64,000 bases of DNA from Paraburkholderia phosphatilytica. Lineage in GTDB: Bacteria > Pseudomonadota > Gammaproteobacteria > Burkholderiales > Burkholderiaceae. The notes beneath the pieces are model-generated. The model saw only the letters and a list, made by a program, of their open reading frames with translations. It made no database searches and was not told the origin of the DNA. Both the position numbers and the translations under genes were made by a program. Numbering within the stretch: position 1 is the first letter of the stretch; each line of letters begins with the position of its first letter. The stretch is from positions 61,531 to 125,530 of the forward strand of contig NZ_QQOA01000022.1 of NCBI RefSeq assembly GCF_003443895.1, written 5' to 3'. Positions 16,395 through 25,840 of this stretch are shown here, piece by piece.

Positions 16395-17855
16395 ATGAGA
16401 CAGACGTTTACCGCCGCGCCGGCCTCGGCCGGACGCGCGGAACCCGCCGAAGCCGCGCACAGCGACGCCGGCCGTGACGCAGTCGCGCGCGGCATCGTCG
16501 CGCGCCTCGACCGGCTGCCCGCCACCCGCCATATCTGGACCATCGTATTCCTGCTGTCGCTTGGCGGCTGCTTCGAGTTCTACGACCTCTTCATGACCGG
16601 CTATATCGCGCCGGGGCTGATCACGAGCGGGCTGTTCGTCAAGACGTCCACGTCGATCTTCGCGATGAACAGCATCGCGGCGTTCGTCGCGGCGACCTTC
16701 CTCGGCCTCTTCATCGGCACGATGGGCCTGGGTTTTCTCGCGGACCGCTTCGGCCGGCGCCGCATCTTCGTCGTCGCGCTGCTCGCGTATACGGCCGCCA
16801 GCATCCTGATGGCGTTCCAGCAGAGCGCGGTCGGCGTGAACCTGTTCCGCCTGCTGGCCGGCATCGGGCTCGGCGTCGAGATGGTAACCATCAACACCTA
16901 CGTGGCCGAGCTGATGCCGAAGGATCTGCGCGGCCGCGCGTTCGCGATCACGCAGATCGTGCCGTACTGCGCGGTGCCCGTCGTCGCGCTGATGTCATGG
17001 TGGCTCGTGCCGCAGCAGCCGTTCGGCCTCGACGGCTGGCGCTGCGTGGTGCTCGCGAGCGCGATCGGCGCCGCCTTCGTGTGGGTGATCCGTCTCGGCA
17101 TTCCGGAAAGCCCGCGCTGGCTCGTGTCGCGCGGCCGCCTCGACGAAGCCGCGCAGGTCACGCAGCAGATCGAGCGCGTGGTGGAGCGCGAGTACGGCTC
17201 GGCTCTGCCGCAACCGGCGCCGCATGAACACAGCGCGCCGACGACTGAACGCCGCTTCGTCGATATCCTGAAGGCGCCGTATCTGAAGCGTACGATCATG
17301 ATGTCGCTGTTCAATGCGGTCTCGGTGATCGGCTTCTACGGTTTCAGCAACTGGATTCCGTCGCTGCTGACGAGCAAGGGCATCGGCCTCGTGCACAGCC
17401 TCCAGTACTCGTTTTTGATGTCCATCGCGCTGCCGCTCGGCCCCACGCTGTTCTTCTGGTTCGCCGACAAGGTGGAGCGCAAGTGGAGCCTCGTCGGCTC
17501 GTCCGGCGCGATCGCGGTGTTCGGTCTGCTGTTCGCCAGCCAGACCGGTTCGGCGGGCTTGATCGCGTTCGGCTTCTGCATGAATCTCGCGCTCACGATC
17601 ATGACGTACTCGTTCCAGACCTATCAGTCCGAGCTGTACCCGACCGAGATCCGCGCCCGCGCGATCGGCTTCGTCTACTCGTGGAGCCGGCTCGCCGCGA
17701 TCTTCTCGGGCTTTCTCGTCGCGTTCTTCCTGCGCGACTTCGGTTCGACCGGCGTGTTCTACATGATCAGCGGCTGCATGGTCTTCGTGATGCTGCTGAT
17801 CGGCATCATGGGACCGGCAACCCGAGGCCTCGCCCTCGAAGACATCAATCGCTGA
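16395..17855 (+). CDS. MFS transporter (sugar/metabolite:H+ symporter type)
   Basis: A 486-residue major facilitator with about 12 helices and a cytoplasmic N-terminus. The start is placed at 16395 because GGAGGAG lies directly upstream; the ATG at 16377 has no ribosome site. The loop 2-3 motif is GFLADRFGRRR, and the mid-chain motif PESPRWLVSRGR is shared with the sugar and aromatic-acid symporters. A central charged loop of about 45 residues separates the halves. It likely imports the substrate of the operon. Confidence 0.87.
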   Translation: MRQTFTAAPASAGRAEPAEAAHSDAGRDAVARGIVARLDRLPATRHIWTIVFLLSLGGCFEFYDLFMTGYIAPGLITSGLFVKTSTSIFAMNSIAAFVAATFLGLFIGTMGLGFLADRFGRRRIFVVALLAYTAASILMAFQQSAVGVNLFRLLAGIGLGVEMVTINTYVAELMPKDLRGRAFAITQIVPYCAVPVVALMSWWLVPQQPFGLDGWRCVVLASAIGAAFVWVIRLGIPESPRWLVSRGRLDEAAQVTQQIERVVEREYGSALPQPAPHEHSAPTTERRFVDILKAPYLKRTIMMSLFNAVSVIGFYGFSNWIPSLLTSKGIGLVHSLQYSFLMSIALPLGPTLFFWFADKVERKWSLVGSSGAIAVFGLLFASQTGSAGLIAFGFCMNLALTIMTYSFQTYQSELYPTEIRARAIGFVYSWSRLAAIFSGFLVAFFLRDFGSTGVFYMISGCMVFVMLLIGIMGPATRGLALEDINR

Positions 17856-17881
17856 ACCCACCGCTGAATCAGGCACTGAAC

Positions 17882-18085
17882 ATGACTGAAGCCAGACTGA
17901 ACGATTCGAACGATTCACTGAATGGCGGAATGAACGACGCGTTGAAAGAACTCGCGCAGTCGTTTCCGCAGGACGTGGAATGGGCGCGCCAGTCCGCCGC
18001 CGCGATGCGCGACACGCTGCGCGAACTCGATGCGTGGCAGTGGCCGGATGCACCAGATGCACTGCAAGCACCGGAGGCCACGTGA
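17882..18085 (+). CDS. AtzG/GatC-like small amidase partner
   Basis: A 67-residue protein encoded between the transporter and the amidase. Its TGA overlaps the amidase ATG (TGATG). Members of the amidase-signature family often need a small helical partner: GatC for GatA, and AtzG (DUF4089-type) for AtzE. This protein has the expected length, an amphipathic helical core (WARQSAAAMRDTLRELDAW) and a Pro-rich tail ending PDALQAPEAT. The similarity is of size, layout and pattern rather than clear identity. Confidence 0.6.
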   Translation: MTEARLNDSNDSLNGGMNDALKELAQSFPQDVEWARQSAAAMRDTLRELDAWQWPDAPDALQAPEAT

Positions 18086-19455
18086 TGAATCTCGCCGCCC
18101 TGTCCGTGCGCGAACTCGGCCAGTTGCTCGCCACGCGCGAGCTCACGTCGGTCGAGCTGACCCGCCATTACCTTGCTCGCATCGAACGTTGGGACAGCGA
18201 GATTCATGCGTTCATTTCGCTCGATCCTCAGAACGCACTGGCCCAGGCCGAAGCCTGCGACGATGAACTGCGGCGAAGCGTCCCGCGCAGTCCGCTGCAT
18301 GGCATTCCCGTCGCGCTGAAAGACATGATCGACGTGCGCGGCGTGCCCACGACGTTTCATTCGAAGCTGCTGCTCGACAACGTCGCGCGCGCCGATGCGG
18401 CGTGCGTGCGGCAGTTGCGCGATGCCGGCGCGATCGTGCTCGGCAAGCTCGCGACGCACGAGTTCGCGCTTGGCGGTCCGAGTTTCGACAACGCATTTCC
18501 GCCGGCGCGCAATCCGTGGAACACGTCGCTGCATCCAGGCGGTTCGTCGTCGGGCCCCGGCGCGGGACTCGCGGCGGGCTTGTTTCCGCTCGCGGTCGGC
18601 ACCGATTCCGGCGGCTCGATCCGCGGCCCCGCGGCCATGTGCGGCATCGTCGGCTTCAAGCCGACCTGGCGCGCGGTGTCCGAGGACGGCGTGCTGCCGG
18701 TCTCGCCATCCGTCGATCACGTCGGCCCGATGGCGCGCTCGGTCGGCGACGCGGCGCTGCTGTTCGATGTACTGCGCGACCGTTCGCGAGCAGGCGACAT
18801 GCCCGCGGCGCAACCGGCGAGCCTCGCGGGCGCGCGCATCGCATATCTGGACGGCTTTCATCGCGACGATTGCGATCCGGCGATCGCTGCTGCGCTCGAG
18901 CGCGCGTTCGATTGCCTGCGCGCGGCGGGCGCGCGGATCGAACGTGTCGAAGCACCGCCGCTCGCGCCGATGCGCGCGGCGAACCAGCTGATCATGAGCC
19001 ACGAATGCTGGGCGCTGTACGCCGACAAGGTGCTTGCGCGCCCTGGCGACGTGTCGCGCACGAGCCGGCGCCGCATGGTTGCGGGCGCATTCGTCGGCGA
19101 ACGCGACTATGCGGCCGCGCGTGCGACGCAGGCGCGCGTCACGCTGTTCTTCGACGCGTTGTTCGACCGCTACGAGTTCGTGCTGTGCGCGAACTCGATG
19201 GCGTTGCCCTGCCCGATCGACGACGAAGCGCAGTTCCATGCCACCGCGCCGAAGCAGGCCCGCGCGCCGTTCAACCTGAGCGGTCACCCGGCCATCGCGC
19301 TCTGCGCCGGCTTCGCGCCGAACGGACTACCCGTCTCCCTGCAACTCGCCGGCCGCCGCGCGCGCGACTTCACGCTGCTCGCATTCGCCGAAGCAGTCGA
19401 AACGGCGCTCGCCGTCACGCCGCGCTGGCCCGAACCAAAGGATTCCCAATCATGA
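18085..19455 (+). CDS. Amidase (AtzE/GatA-like amidase-signature enzyme)
   Basis: A 456-residue amidase of the Ser-cisSer-Lys class. K79 lies in GIPVALKDMIDV, the cis-Ser in HPGGSSSGPGAG (about 154-155), and nucleophile S178 in GTDSGGSIRGPAA. The start is fixed by overlap with the upstream small protein and by GGAGG upstream. With its likely partner it resembles AtzE, so substrates may be small amides or ureides. Operon context suggests it removes an amide group from a compound that ends as a CoA-activated carboxylate. Its stop overlaps the lyase start (ATGA). Confidence 0.85.
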   Translation: MNLAALSVRELGQLLATRELTSVELTRHYLARIERWDSEIHAFISLDPQNALAQAEACDDELRRSVPRSPLHGIPVALKDMIDVRGVPTTFHSKLLLDNVARADAACVRQLRDAGAIVLGKLATHEFALGGPSFDNAFPPARNPWNTSLHPGGSSSGPGAGLAAGLFPLAVGTDSGGSIRGPAAMCGIVGFKPTWRAVSEDGVLPVSPSVDHVGPMARSVGDAALLFDVLRDRSRAGDMPAAQPASLAGARIAYLDGFHRDDCDPAIAAALERAFDCLRAAGARIERVEAPPLAPMRAANQLIMSHECWALYADKVLARPGDVSRTSRRRMVAGAFVGERDYAAARATQARVTLFFDALFDRYEFVLCANSMALPCPIDDEAQFHATAPKQARAPFNLSGHPAIALCAGFAPNGLPVSLQLAGRRARDFTLLAFAEAVETALAVTPRWPEPKDSQS

Positions 19456-20300
19456 GCAACCCGCAGGATTTCGCGGCCCTCGCGGCCGATTACTGGAGCA
19501 CGTCGATCATCGATATCCACCCGGGTTCGATCCGCGTGCGCGGCTATCCGATTCAGGAACTGATCGGCAACATCAGCTTCCCGCAGATGATCTGGCTGAT
19601 GCTGCGCGGCGAGTTGCCGGGCGCTGGCGAGGCGCGGCTGCTAGAAGCGGCGCTCGTCGCGTCCGTCGATCACGGCCCGCATGCGCCGTCGATTGCGATT
19701 TCGCGGATGGCCGTCAGCTGCGGCCTGCCGCTGAACGGCGCGATGGCCTCGGCGTTGAACACACTCGACGACGTGCACGGCGGCGCGGGACAACAGGCCG
19801 TCGAGCTCTTTCACGATATTGAACGAGCAAATGAACAGGGCAAGCCGCTCGCTCAGGCGATTGAAACCTGTGTCGACGCGTTCACTGAAACCCGCGGCAA
19901 ATATCTGCCGGGTTTCGGGCACCGCTTTCACCCGGTCGATCCGCGCGCGGGCCGCCTGCTCGGCATGGTCGACGAAGCCGCCGCGCAAGGCATCGTGCCG
20001 GGCCGCTACGCGGCGATCGGGCGCGGCATCGAAGCGCTGCTCGCGGCACGCAAGGGCCGCGCGATTCCGATGAACATCGATGGCGCGACGGCCGTCATCT
20101 ATGCCGAACTCGGCTTCGCGCCGGAACTGGCGCGCGGCATCTTCTGCCTGTCGCGCGCGGTCGGCATCCTGTCGCACGCGTGGGAGCAGCGCGGCCGCGC
20201 CGAACGCAACAAGGGGCCGATGCCGCGGCAGATGCCGTACCGCTACACCGGCGCCGCCGAGCGTCACCATCAAGCCGGCACGGACGGAGACGAACGATGA
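19452..20300 (+). CDS. Citryl-CoA lyase-like (short citrate synthase family)
   Basis: A 282-residue member of the citrate synthase superfamily, much shorter than the roughly 430 residues of a true citrate synthase and close to citryl-CoA lyases. Catalytic positions are conserved: H74 (VDHGPHAP), H109 (DDVHGGAG), H157 (GFGHRFHP) and D210 (MNIDGATA). Lyases of this type cleave an acyl-CoA by a retro-Claisen step to acetyl-CoA and an oxoacid. Following a CoA-transferase, that gives a coherent activation-and-cleavage pathway. Both ends overlap neighbours by four bases. Confidence 0.8.
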   Translation: MSNPQDFAALAADYWSTSIIDIHPGSIRVRGYPIQELIGNISFPQMIWLMLRGELPGAGEARLLEAALVASVDHGPHAPSIAISRMAVSCGLPLNGAMASALNTLDDVHGGAGQQAVELFHDIERANEQGKPLAQAIETCVDAFTETRGKYLPGFGHRFHPVDPRAGRLLGMVDEAAAQGIVPGRYAAIGRGIEALLAARKGRAIPMNIDGATAVIYAELGFAPELARGIFCLSRAVGILSHAWEQRGRAERNKGPMPRQMPYRYTGAAERHHQAGTDGDER

Positions 20301-21199
20301 GCTGGACGCCCCCGCCGCGCATCGTCGCGACCGACGTGTTCACCGCGATGCCGGACGCGCTGCGCAAACACGGCGTGGTGTCGGAATGGTCGCGCGCCAA
20401 CAAGGGCGGCGAGCCGATCGACTGCTTCATCGAAGGCCCGTGCTTCGATCCCGACGGCAATCTCTACATCGTCGACATTCCGCATGGGCGCATCTTCCAG
20501 ATCACGCCCGCGCTGGAGTGGCGCGCGATCGCCGCGTACGACGGCGAGCCGAACGGACTGGCGTGGCATCCGCAGCATCGTCTGATCATTGCGGACTATA
20601 AAAACGGCGTGCTGAAGCTCGATCCGGCCGAGGGTGAAGTGCGTCCGCTGCTCGCGCGCCGCAACAGCGAGCGCTTCAAAGGCGTGAACGACCTGATCGT
20701 CGCGCGCAACGGCGACATCTACTTCACCGATCAAGGTCAGACTGGGCTGCACGATCCGACCGGACGCGTGTTTCGTCTGTGCGCCGACGGGCGTCTCGAC
20801 TGCCTGATCGGCAACGGCCCGAGCCCGAACGGCCTCGTGCTGGATGCGAAGGAAAAGGTGCTGTTCGTCGCGATGACACGCGACAACTCGGTCTGGCGCC
20901 TGCCGCTGTTGCCGGACGGCAGCACCAGCAAGGTCGGGCGCTTCGCGCAGTTCTACGGCATCAGCGGCCCGGACGGGCTCACGATCGACACGGACGGCAA
21001 CCTGTTCGTCGCGCACGCATCGCTTGGCGCCGTATTCGTGCTGAACGCGCATGGAGAAGGCATCGCGAAGATCGAATCCTGCGCCGGGCGCACGATCACC
21101 AACGTGACCTTCGGCGGCCCACGGAAGCAGACGCTCTTCATCACCGATTCGAGCAGCGGCTCGGTGCTGTGCGCGCAATGGGATACGCCAGGGCTTTGA
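20297..21199 (+). CDS. SMP-30/gluconolactonase-family lactonase
   Basis: A 300-residue six-bladed beta-propeller hydrolase. Metal-site features include EGPCFDPDGNLYIVDIPHGRI near the N-terminus, GVNDLIVARNGDIYFTDQG in the middle and GPDGLTIDTDGNLFVAHA near residue 240. Such enzymes open lactones in the cytoplasm. The start overlaps the lyase stop (ATGA). As the last gene of the operon, it probably opens a lactone form of the substrate. Confidence 0.85.
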   Translation: MSWTPPPRIVATDVFTAMPDALRKHGVVSEWSRANKGGEPIDCFIEGPCFDPDGNLYIVDIPHGRIFQITPALEWRAIAAYDGEPNGLAWHPQHRLIIADYKNGVLKLDPAEGEVRPLLARRNSERFKGVNDLIVARNGDIYFTDQGQTGLHDPTGRVFRLCADGRLDCLIGNGPSPNGLVLDAKEKVLFVAMTRDNSVWRLPLLPDGSTSKVGRFAQFYGISGPDGLTIDTDGNLFVAHASLGAVFVLNAHGEGIAKIESCAGRTITNVTFGGPRKQTLFITDSSSGSVLCAQWDTPGL

Positions 21200-21206
21200 C
21201 CGACAC

Positions 21207-21251
21207 CGCGCGCCTTTCCATATGCTTTCAACGCATGATGAAAGGCGCGCG
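21207..21251 (+). terminator. Long hairpin at the end of the catabolic operon
   Basis: A perfect 12-bp stem CGCGCGCCTTTC (21207-21218) pairs with GAAAGGCGCGCG (21240-21251). The 21-base loop contains a nested ATGC/GCAT pairing. It lies eight bases after the lactonase stop. No T tract follows, so it may stabilise the transcript end or act with Rho. Confidence 0.5.
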
Positions 21252-21626
21252 ATCACACCCCGCCAAACGCCCGCAGTAAATATCCGCACCTGTCCAGCTT
21301 TTTATCGTTTGCGCGCCCGTTCGTTGCCGTCGCAACACACCCGCGCAAGGCTTTCGTGCAGCAAAGCAACATGAACAAACCGAGTCACGAAAGTGAAATC
21401 TGTGACGCATAGCATCCCGGTCGACTTGGCGCCAGCCTCGCGTCATTATTCGCGTTCCTGATTACCGCGTCTTACAGGAACGAGCGGAGACGCGTGCGAC
21501 GCATCCTGCTGGTGCACGCCAGGTCGTCACGGCTCGCCTCGACCAGCCGGCCCGGATCTGCCCGCACGAACATTGCAGACGGCTCGTCAGGCGCTGCCTT
21601 CACCCAACTGACCTCGATACCGAACA
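21252..21626. other. Porin upstream region, no gene
   Basis: Together with the preceding hairpin this is about 430 bases without a gene. An 8-bp inverted repeat CGTTCCTG/CAGGAACG (21453-21460 and 21475-21482) may be an operator or leader hairpin of the porin gene. The Shine-Dalgarno before the porin ATG is weak. Confidence 0.5.
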
Positions 21627-22820
21627 ATGAAACTGATAAAGACCACGGCTGCCCTCCTCGCGCTCAGCGCTTTCGCTGGCGCTGCCCATGCGCAGAGCAG
21701 CGTGACGCTCTACGGCATCGTCGATGCCGGCATCCTGTTCAACAACAACGTGAAGGGCCTGCGCGAATACGCGATGAGCCAGGGCACGTCGTCGCGCTTC
21801 GGCCTGAAGGGCGCTGAAGACCTCGGCGGTGGCCTGAAGGCGATCTTCACGTTGGAAAACGGCTTCACGACGGCTTCCGGCGCGCTCGGTCAAGGCGGCC
21901 TGCTGTTCGGCCGCAAGGCGTTCGTCGGTGTGTCGAGCAGCACGTGGGGTACGCTCACGGCCGGCCGTCAGTACTCGGTGAGCAACGACTTCACGTCGCA
22001 GTTCGCGTCGGGCGCCGACTGGGCAGCGTCGGGCCTCGGCTACGGCACGCACGCCAGCGACGTCGACAACGTCGATACGTCGAACCGCGTGCAGAACTCG
22101 ATCAAGTACGTGAGCCCGAGCTTCGCCGGCCTGCAGTTCGGCGGCATGTACAGCCTCGGCGGCGTGGCTGGCAATGCCACGCAGAACGAAGTGATCGACG
22201 CGGCCGTGTCGTACTCGAACGGTCCGATCAACCTCGGCGCAGGCTATACGTTCGTGAAGGATCCGTACTACGCGACGTACGGCAACCAGGGCAACTCGTC
22301 GACGTCGTCGACGGGCACCAACGACAACATGAACAACAAGATCTACGGTGGCTACGCTTCGGCGTCGTCGCAGCAGATCATCGTCGTCGGCGGTTCGTAT
22401 GCACTGGGACCGGCCACGATCGGCCTCGAATACTCGAACACGCAGTTCGGCAACCTGGGTTCGGTCAACGCCGGCGGCGCGATCACCGCACCGAAGTACA
22501 CGGGCGGCAGCGCGACGTTCAACTCGGGCGAAGTCAACGTCAAGTACCAGTTGACGCCGGCTCTGCAACTGGGCGGCGCGTACATCTACACGCGTAACAG
22601 CGGCGCGGACGGCTTCAGCGGCGCGCACTACAACCAGTTCAACCTGGGCGCGATCTACAGCGTGTCGAAGCGCACGTCGTTCTACGCGATCGGCTTCTAC
22701 GAAACCGCATCGGGTACGGACTCGACGGGCAAGGCAGCCGTTGCCGACCTGAACGGTTCGGCCTACAGCGCGGACAACCACCAGGTTGCCGCCATCGTCG
22801 GCATGACGCATCGCTTCTGA
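21627..22820 (+). CDS. Gram-negative porin (Burkholderia OmpC-like)
   Basis: A 397-residue outer-membrane general porin. The signal peptide is MKLIKTTAALLALSAFAGAAHA with cleavage before QSSVTLYGIVDAG, the standard start of beta-proteobacterial porins. Landmarks include SSRFGLKGAEDLGGGLKAIF and GRQYS, and the chain ends in the required C-terminal Phe (GMTHRF). It would form a trimeric 16-strand barrel for small hydrophilic solutes. It is monocistronic with a shared terminator downstream. Codon use is strongly biased, as in highly expressed genes. Confidence 0.93.
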   Translation: MKLIKTTAALLALSAFAGAAHAQSSVTLYGIVDAGILFNNNVKGLREYAMSQGTSSRFGLKGAEDLGGGLKAIFTLENGFTTASGALGQGGLLFGRKAFVGVSSSTWGTLTAGRQYSVSNDFTSQFASGADWAASGLGYGTHASDVDNVDTSNRVQNSIKYVSPSFAGLQFGGMYSLGGVAGNATQNEVIDAAVSYSNGPINLGAGYTFVKDPYYATYGNQGNSSTSSTGTNDNMNNKIYGGYASASSQQIIVVGGSYALGPATIGLEYSNTQFGNLGSVNAGGAITAPKYTGGSATFNSGEVNVKYQLTPALQLGGAYIYTRNSGADGFSGAHYNQFNLGAIYSVSKRTSFYAIGFYETASGTDSTGKAAVADLNGSAYSADNHQVAAIVGMTHRF

Positions 22821-22828
22821 TGCACCGG

Positions 22829-22858
22829 GGCGCGGCGGCGCCTCGTCGCCGCGCCTTT
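22829..22858. terminator. Terminator between convergent porin and diguanylate cyclase genes
   Basis: Stem GGCGCGGCG/CGCCGCGCC (22829-22837 and 22847-22855) with a nine-base loop, followed by TTT on the plus strand. It serves the end of the porin transcript and possibly the opposite one. Confidence 0.6.
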
Positions 22859-22869
22859 CACGTCACACG

Positions 22870-24102
22870 TCAGTCTCCCCACCGCAGCGAAGCGCGCGTC
22901 TGCACGACGCTCGAGCCAGGCTGCATGCCGGGCGCCGCCACCAGCACGCTCGCCATCACGAATCTCGACTTGCCTTCCCGTTTCGCCTGATACATCGCCG
23001 CATCCGCCGACGGCACGAGGTCCGCGGGCCGCGCCGCCATGTCCGGATACACGCTGATGCCGATGCTCACGCCCACCGGCGCCGCATGGCCATAGCGCCC
23101 CGCCGAGAGCCCGCCGATCCGCTCGATCAACCGTTTCGCCATCTCCATCAGGTCCGCGTACGTGATGAAGCCCGTAACCCAGATCACGAACTCGTCGCCG
23201 CCCATCCGCGCCACGACGTCGTCGCCGCGCGCGCTGCCGCGCAGCACGTCCGCGATCTCGCGCAGCAGCCGGTCGCCTTCGGGGTGTCCCCACGTGTCGT
23301 TGACCTGCTTGAATCCGTCGACGTCGAGGTACAGGCACGCGAGCCGTTCGGCCTGACGCGCCTGTTCGTGCGCGTCGACCATCGAGAGGATCATCCGGCG
23401 ATTCATCAGCCCGGTGAGCGGGTCCTGCACGAGCTGCGCGTCGATCCGCTCGCTGGTATCGACGATCTGCTGGAACACGCGGCGCTGCAGGCACGCCATC
23501 GTCACGAGCACCGTGGTTACGAGGCCGACGAACGCGAGCAGCGTCGCGACGGCGACGCGCAGCAGCGCATGCATTTCGCCACGCGTCGCGGCGAGCTCGT
23601 CGCTCCATACCTGCGCGGATGCGCGCAGCGCGTGGTAAGCGTCGTTCGCGAGCGAATCGACGAGCGGCACGCAGGCGCCGATCGAGCCGGCGTGCGCGGC
23701 GCACACGGGCCATTCGAGCTGCGCAACGCTCGCCGCGAGCTGGCCGCGCGCCTGGCGCAGCGTGTCGCCGCGTCCATCGTCGGCGAACGCCGGCTGGCGA
23801 ACGTCGCCGTCGGCCAGTTCACGGGCTCGCGCAAGCGCGCGCCGGTATGCGGAGGTGTGATCGGGATCGTCGCTGCGCGCGGCCAGCAGCGCGTCGCGCT
23901 GCGCATCGCGCAGGCTGTCGGTCAGCGCGTGATTCGCCGCGAGCGCCTCGAGCGCCGCGTCCTCGCGACGCGACAGGTCGCGCCATCCGCTCGCTTCGAG
24001 GCACAGCACGGACACCACGAAGATCAGGCAGCACACGACCACCGCATAGACGCACCAGAGGCGGCGTTCTTCCTTCAGGACGGTTCGGGCGATAGGTGAC
24101 AT
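22870..24102 (-). CDS. Membrane-bound diguanylate cyclase (GGDEF)
   Basis: A 410-residue protein that should make cyclic di-GMP. Transmembrane helices lie at about 16-36 and 183-205 and enclose a largely helical periplasmic sensor domain of about 145 residues. The GGDEF domain (about 222-390) has an intact active site RMGGDEF at 301-305. An inhibitory RxxD site (RGDD, 292-295) sits five residues before it, implying product feedback. I chose the ATG at 24102, which places the first helix at the usual distance; an upstream GTG at 24168 adds 22 residues. It may control motility or biofilm; the signal is unknown. Confidence 0.88.
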   Translation of the reverse strand: MSPIARTVLKEERRLWCVYAVVVCCLIFVVSVLCLEASGWRDLSRREDAALEALAANHALTDSLRDAQRDALLAARSDDPDHTSAYRRALARARELADGDVRQPAFADDGRGDTLRQARGQLAASVAQLEWPVCAAHAGSIGACVPLVDSLANDAYHALRASAQVWSDELAATRGEMHALLRVAVATLLAFVGLVTTVLVTMACLQRRVFQQIVDTSERIDAQLVQDPLTGLMNRRMILSMVDAHEQARQAERLACLYLDVDGFKQVNDTWGHPEGDRLLREIADVLRGSARGDDVVARMGGDEFVIWVTGFITYADLMEMAKRLIERIGGLSAGRYGHAAPVGVSIGISVYPDMAARPADLVPSADAAMYQAKREGKSRFVMASVLVAAPGMQPGSSVVQTRASLRWGD

Positions 24103-24311
24103 GGAGAGCGGCAACCAGAATCTGTTGCGACACGACACGGGATACCAACGCGTATTCCATTCGCGCACAGCCGTTCTAACGGCGCGTCGTTGCCGCGACT
24201 TGATGCGGATTTCCCCGCACTGGAGCCGCCTGATTCGCGACGACGTCCGTCATGGCCGTGCAGGCGCACAGCCATGAATCGCGGCAATCAGTCAGGCAAT
24301 CGATCAGTCAG

Positions 24312-25840
24312 TCAGGCAACGTGAAAAACGTCGATGGCCGAACGCAGCTGGTCCGTCTGGTCTTCGAGCGCGCCGGCCGAAGCGGCGGCTTCCTCGACGA
24401 GCGCCGCGTTCTGCTGCGTCACCTCGTCCATCTGCGCGACCGCGAGGCCGACCTGCTCGATGCCGCGGCTCTGCTCGTGCGATGCAGCCGCGATCTCGGT
24501 CATGATCGCCGTCACGCGCTCGATCGACGATTCGATCCGGTGCATCGTCTCACCGGCCCGTGTGACGAGCTCCGAACCCGTCTGCACGCGCGCGCCCGAG
24601 GTTTCGATCAGCGCCTTGATTTCCTTCGCCGCCGAAGCGGAACGCTGCGCCAGCGAGCGCACTTCGCTCGCGACGACCGCGAAGCCGCGGCCGTGCTCGC
24701 CGGCACGCGCGGCCTCGACTGCCGCGTTCAGCGCGAGGATGTTGGTCTGGAACGCGACGCCCTCGATCATCGAGATGATCTCGGCCATCCGGTCCGCGCT
24801 CTCGTTGATCTCGGCCATCGTCTTCACGACGTCGCCGACGATCGCGCTGCCTTCGTTCGCCACCGAGCGCGCTTCGTTCGCGAAGCCGCTCGCGTGCTGC
24901 GCGTTGTCGGAGTTCTGCTTCACGGTCGCGGTGAGCTGCTCCATGCTCGCGGCCGTTTCCTGCAGCGAGGCCGCCTGCTGTTCAGTGCGCGACGACAGGT
25001 CCATATTGCCCGCCGCGATCTGCCGGGTCGCATCGGCAATGGCCGACACCGACGTCTTGATCGTACCGATCGTGTGCGACAGCTGCGTCTGCATCTGGCC
25101 GATCGAGAACAGCAGGCTCGTCTCGTCCGCGTGGCCCACGTCGAAGCGCGCCGCGAGATTGCCCTGCGCGATCTCGAACGCGGCTTCGCGCGCATGAGCC
25201 GGGTCGCCGCCGATCTCGCGCGACAGGCTGCGGATGATCCACGCCGCAAGCAGCGACGCGAGGCCACCCGCCAGCAGCACTTCGAGCCCCTGCACGACGA
25301 GCGCGCGATAGAACGCCGCGTCGATATCGTCGATATACGCGCCGGTGCCGATCACCCAGTTCCAGCCGCTCACCGCGCGGACCGCCGACAGCTTCGCCGA
25401 GTCCGTCTTCTCGCCCGGCTTCGGCGTATTGGTATGCACATAACCGCGGCCAGGATCGCGGAGTAGATCAGGTTGCCCTTCGAATCCTTCAGGTCGCCGG
25501 CGTACTTGCCGACCATCTGCGGCCGCGTGGGGTTCAGCAGTATCACCGGTTCGGTGGTCGCGGCGAAAATGTAGCCGTCCTTGCCGTAGCGCATCCGGCC
25601 GAGTTCGGCGAGCGCCGCCTTCTGCGCGTCCGCGAGCGGCATCTGGTTCGCGTCCACCTTCTCCTTGTACGCGTCGATCACGTGACTGGCCGCGTCGAGC
25701 ACGGTATCGAGCGTGGCCTTGCGGTCCTCGAGCATGGTCGTGCGATGCTCCCACACGGCAAGCCCGCCGATAACAGCGAGCACCAGCCAGACGAGTGCAA
25801 CGAGGGACCACAGCTTCCGGTGAAATGACAGACGGCTCAT
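24312..25840 (-). pseudogene. Methyl-accepting chemotaxis protein, frameshifted in the sensor domain
   Basis: Two overlapping frames together encode one chemoreceptor of about 509 residues. The first (from 25840) has TM1 (about 10-30) and the first half of an sCache_2 sensor domain, up to KGNLIYSAIL. The second resumes with GRGYVHTNTPKPGEK, completes the sensor, and continues with TM2, HAMP and the signalling domain with intact hairpin FQTNILALNAAVEAARAGE. The frame change lies between about 25441 and 25470. Only seven codons separate the two conserved Tyr residues, fewer than I would expect, so a small deletion is likely. If real, the receptor is inactive; otherwise it is an assembly error. 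Confidence 0.8.
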
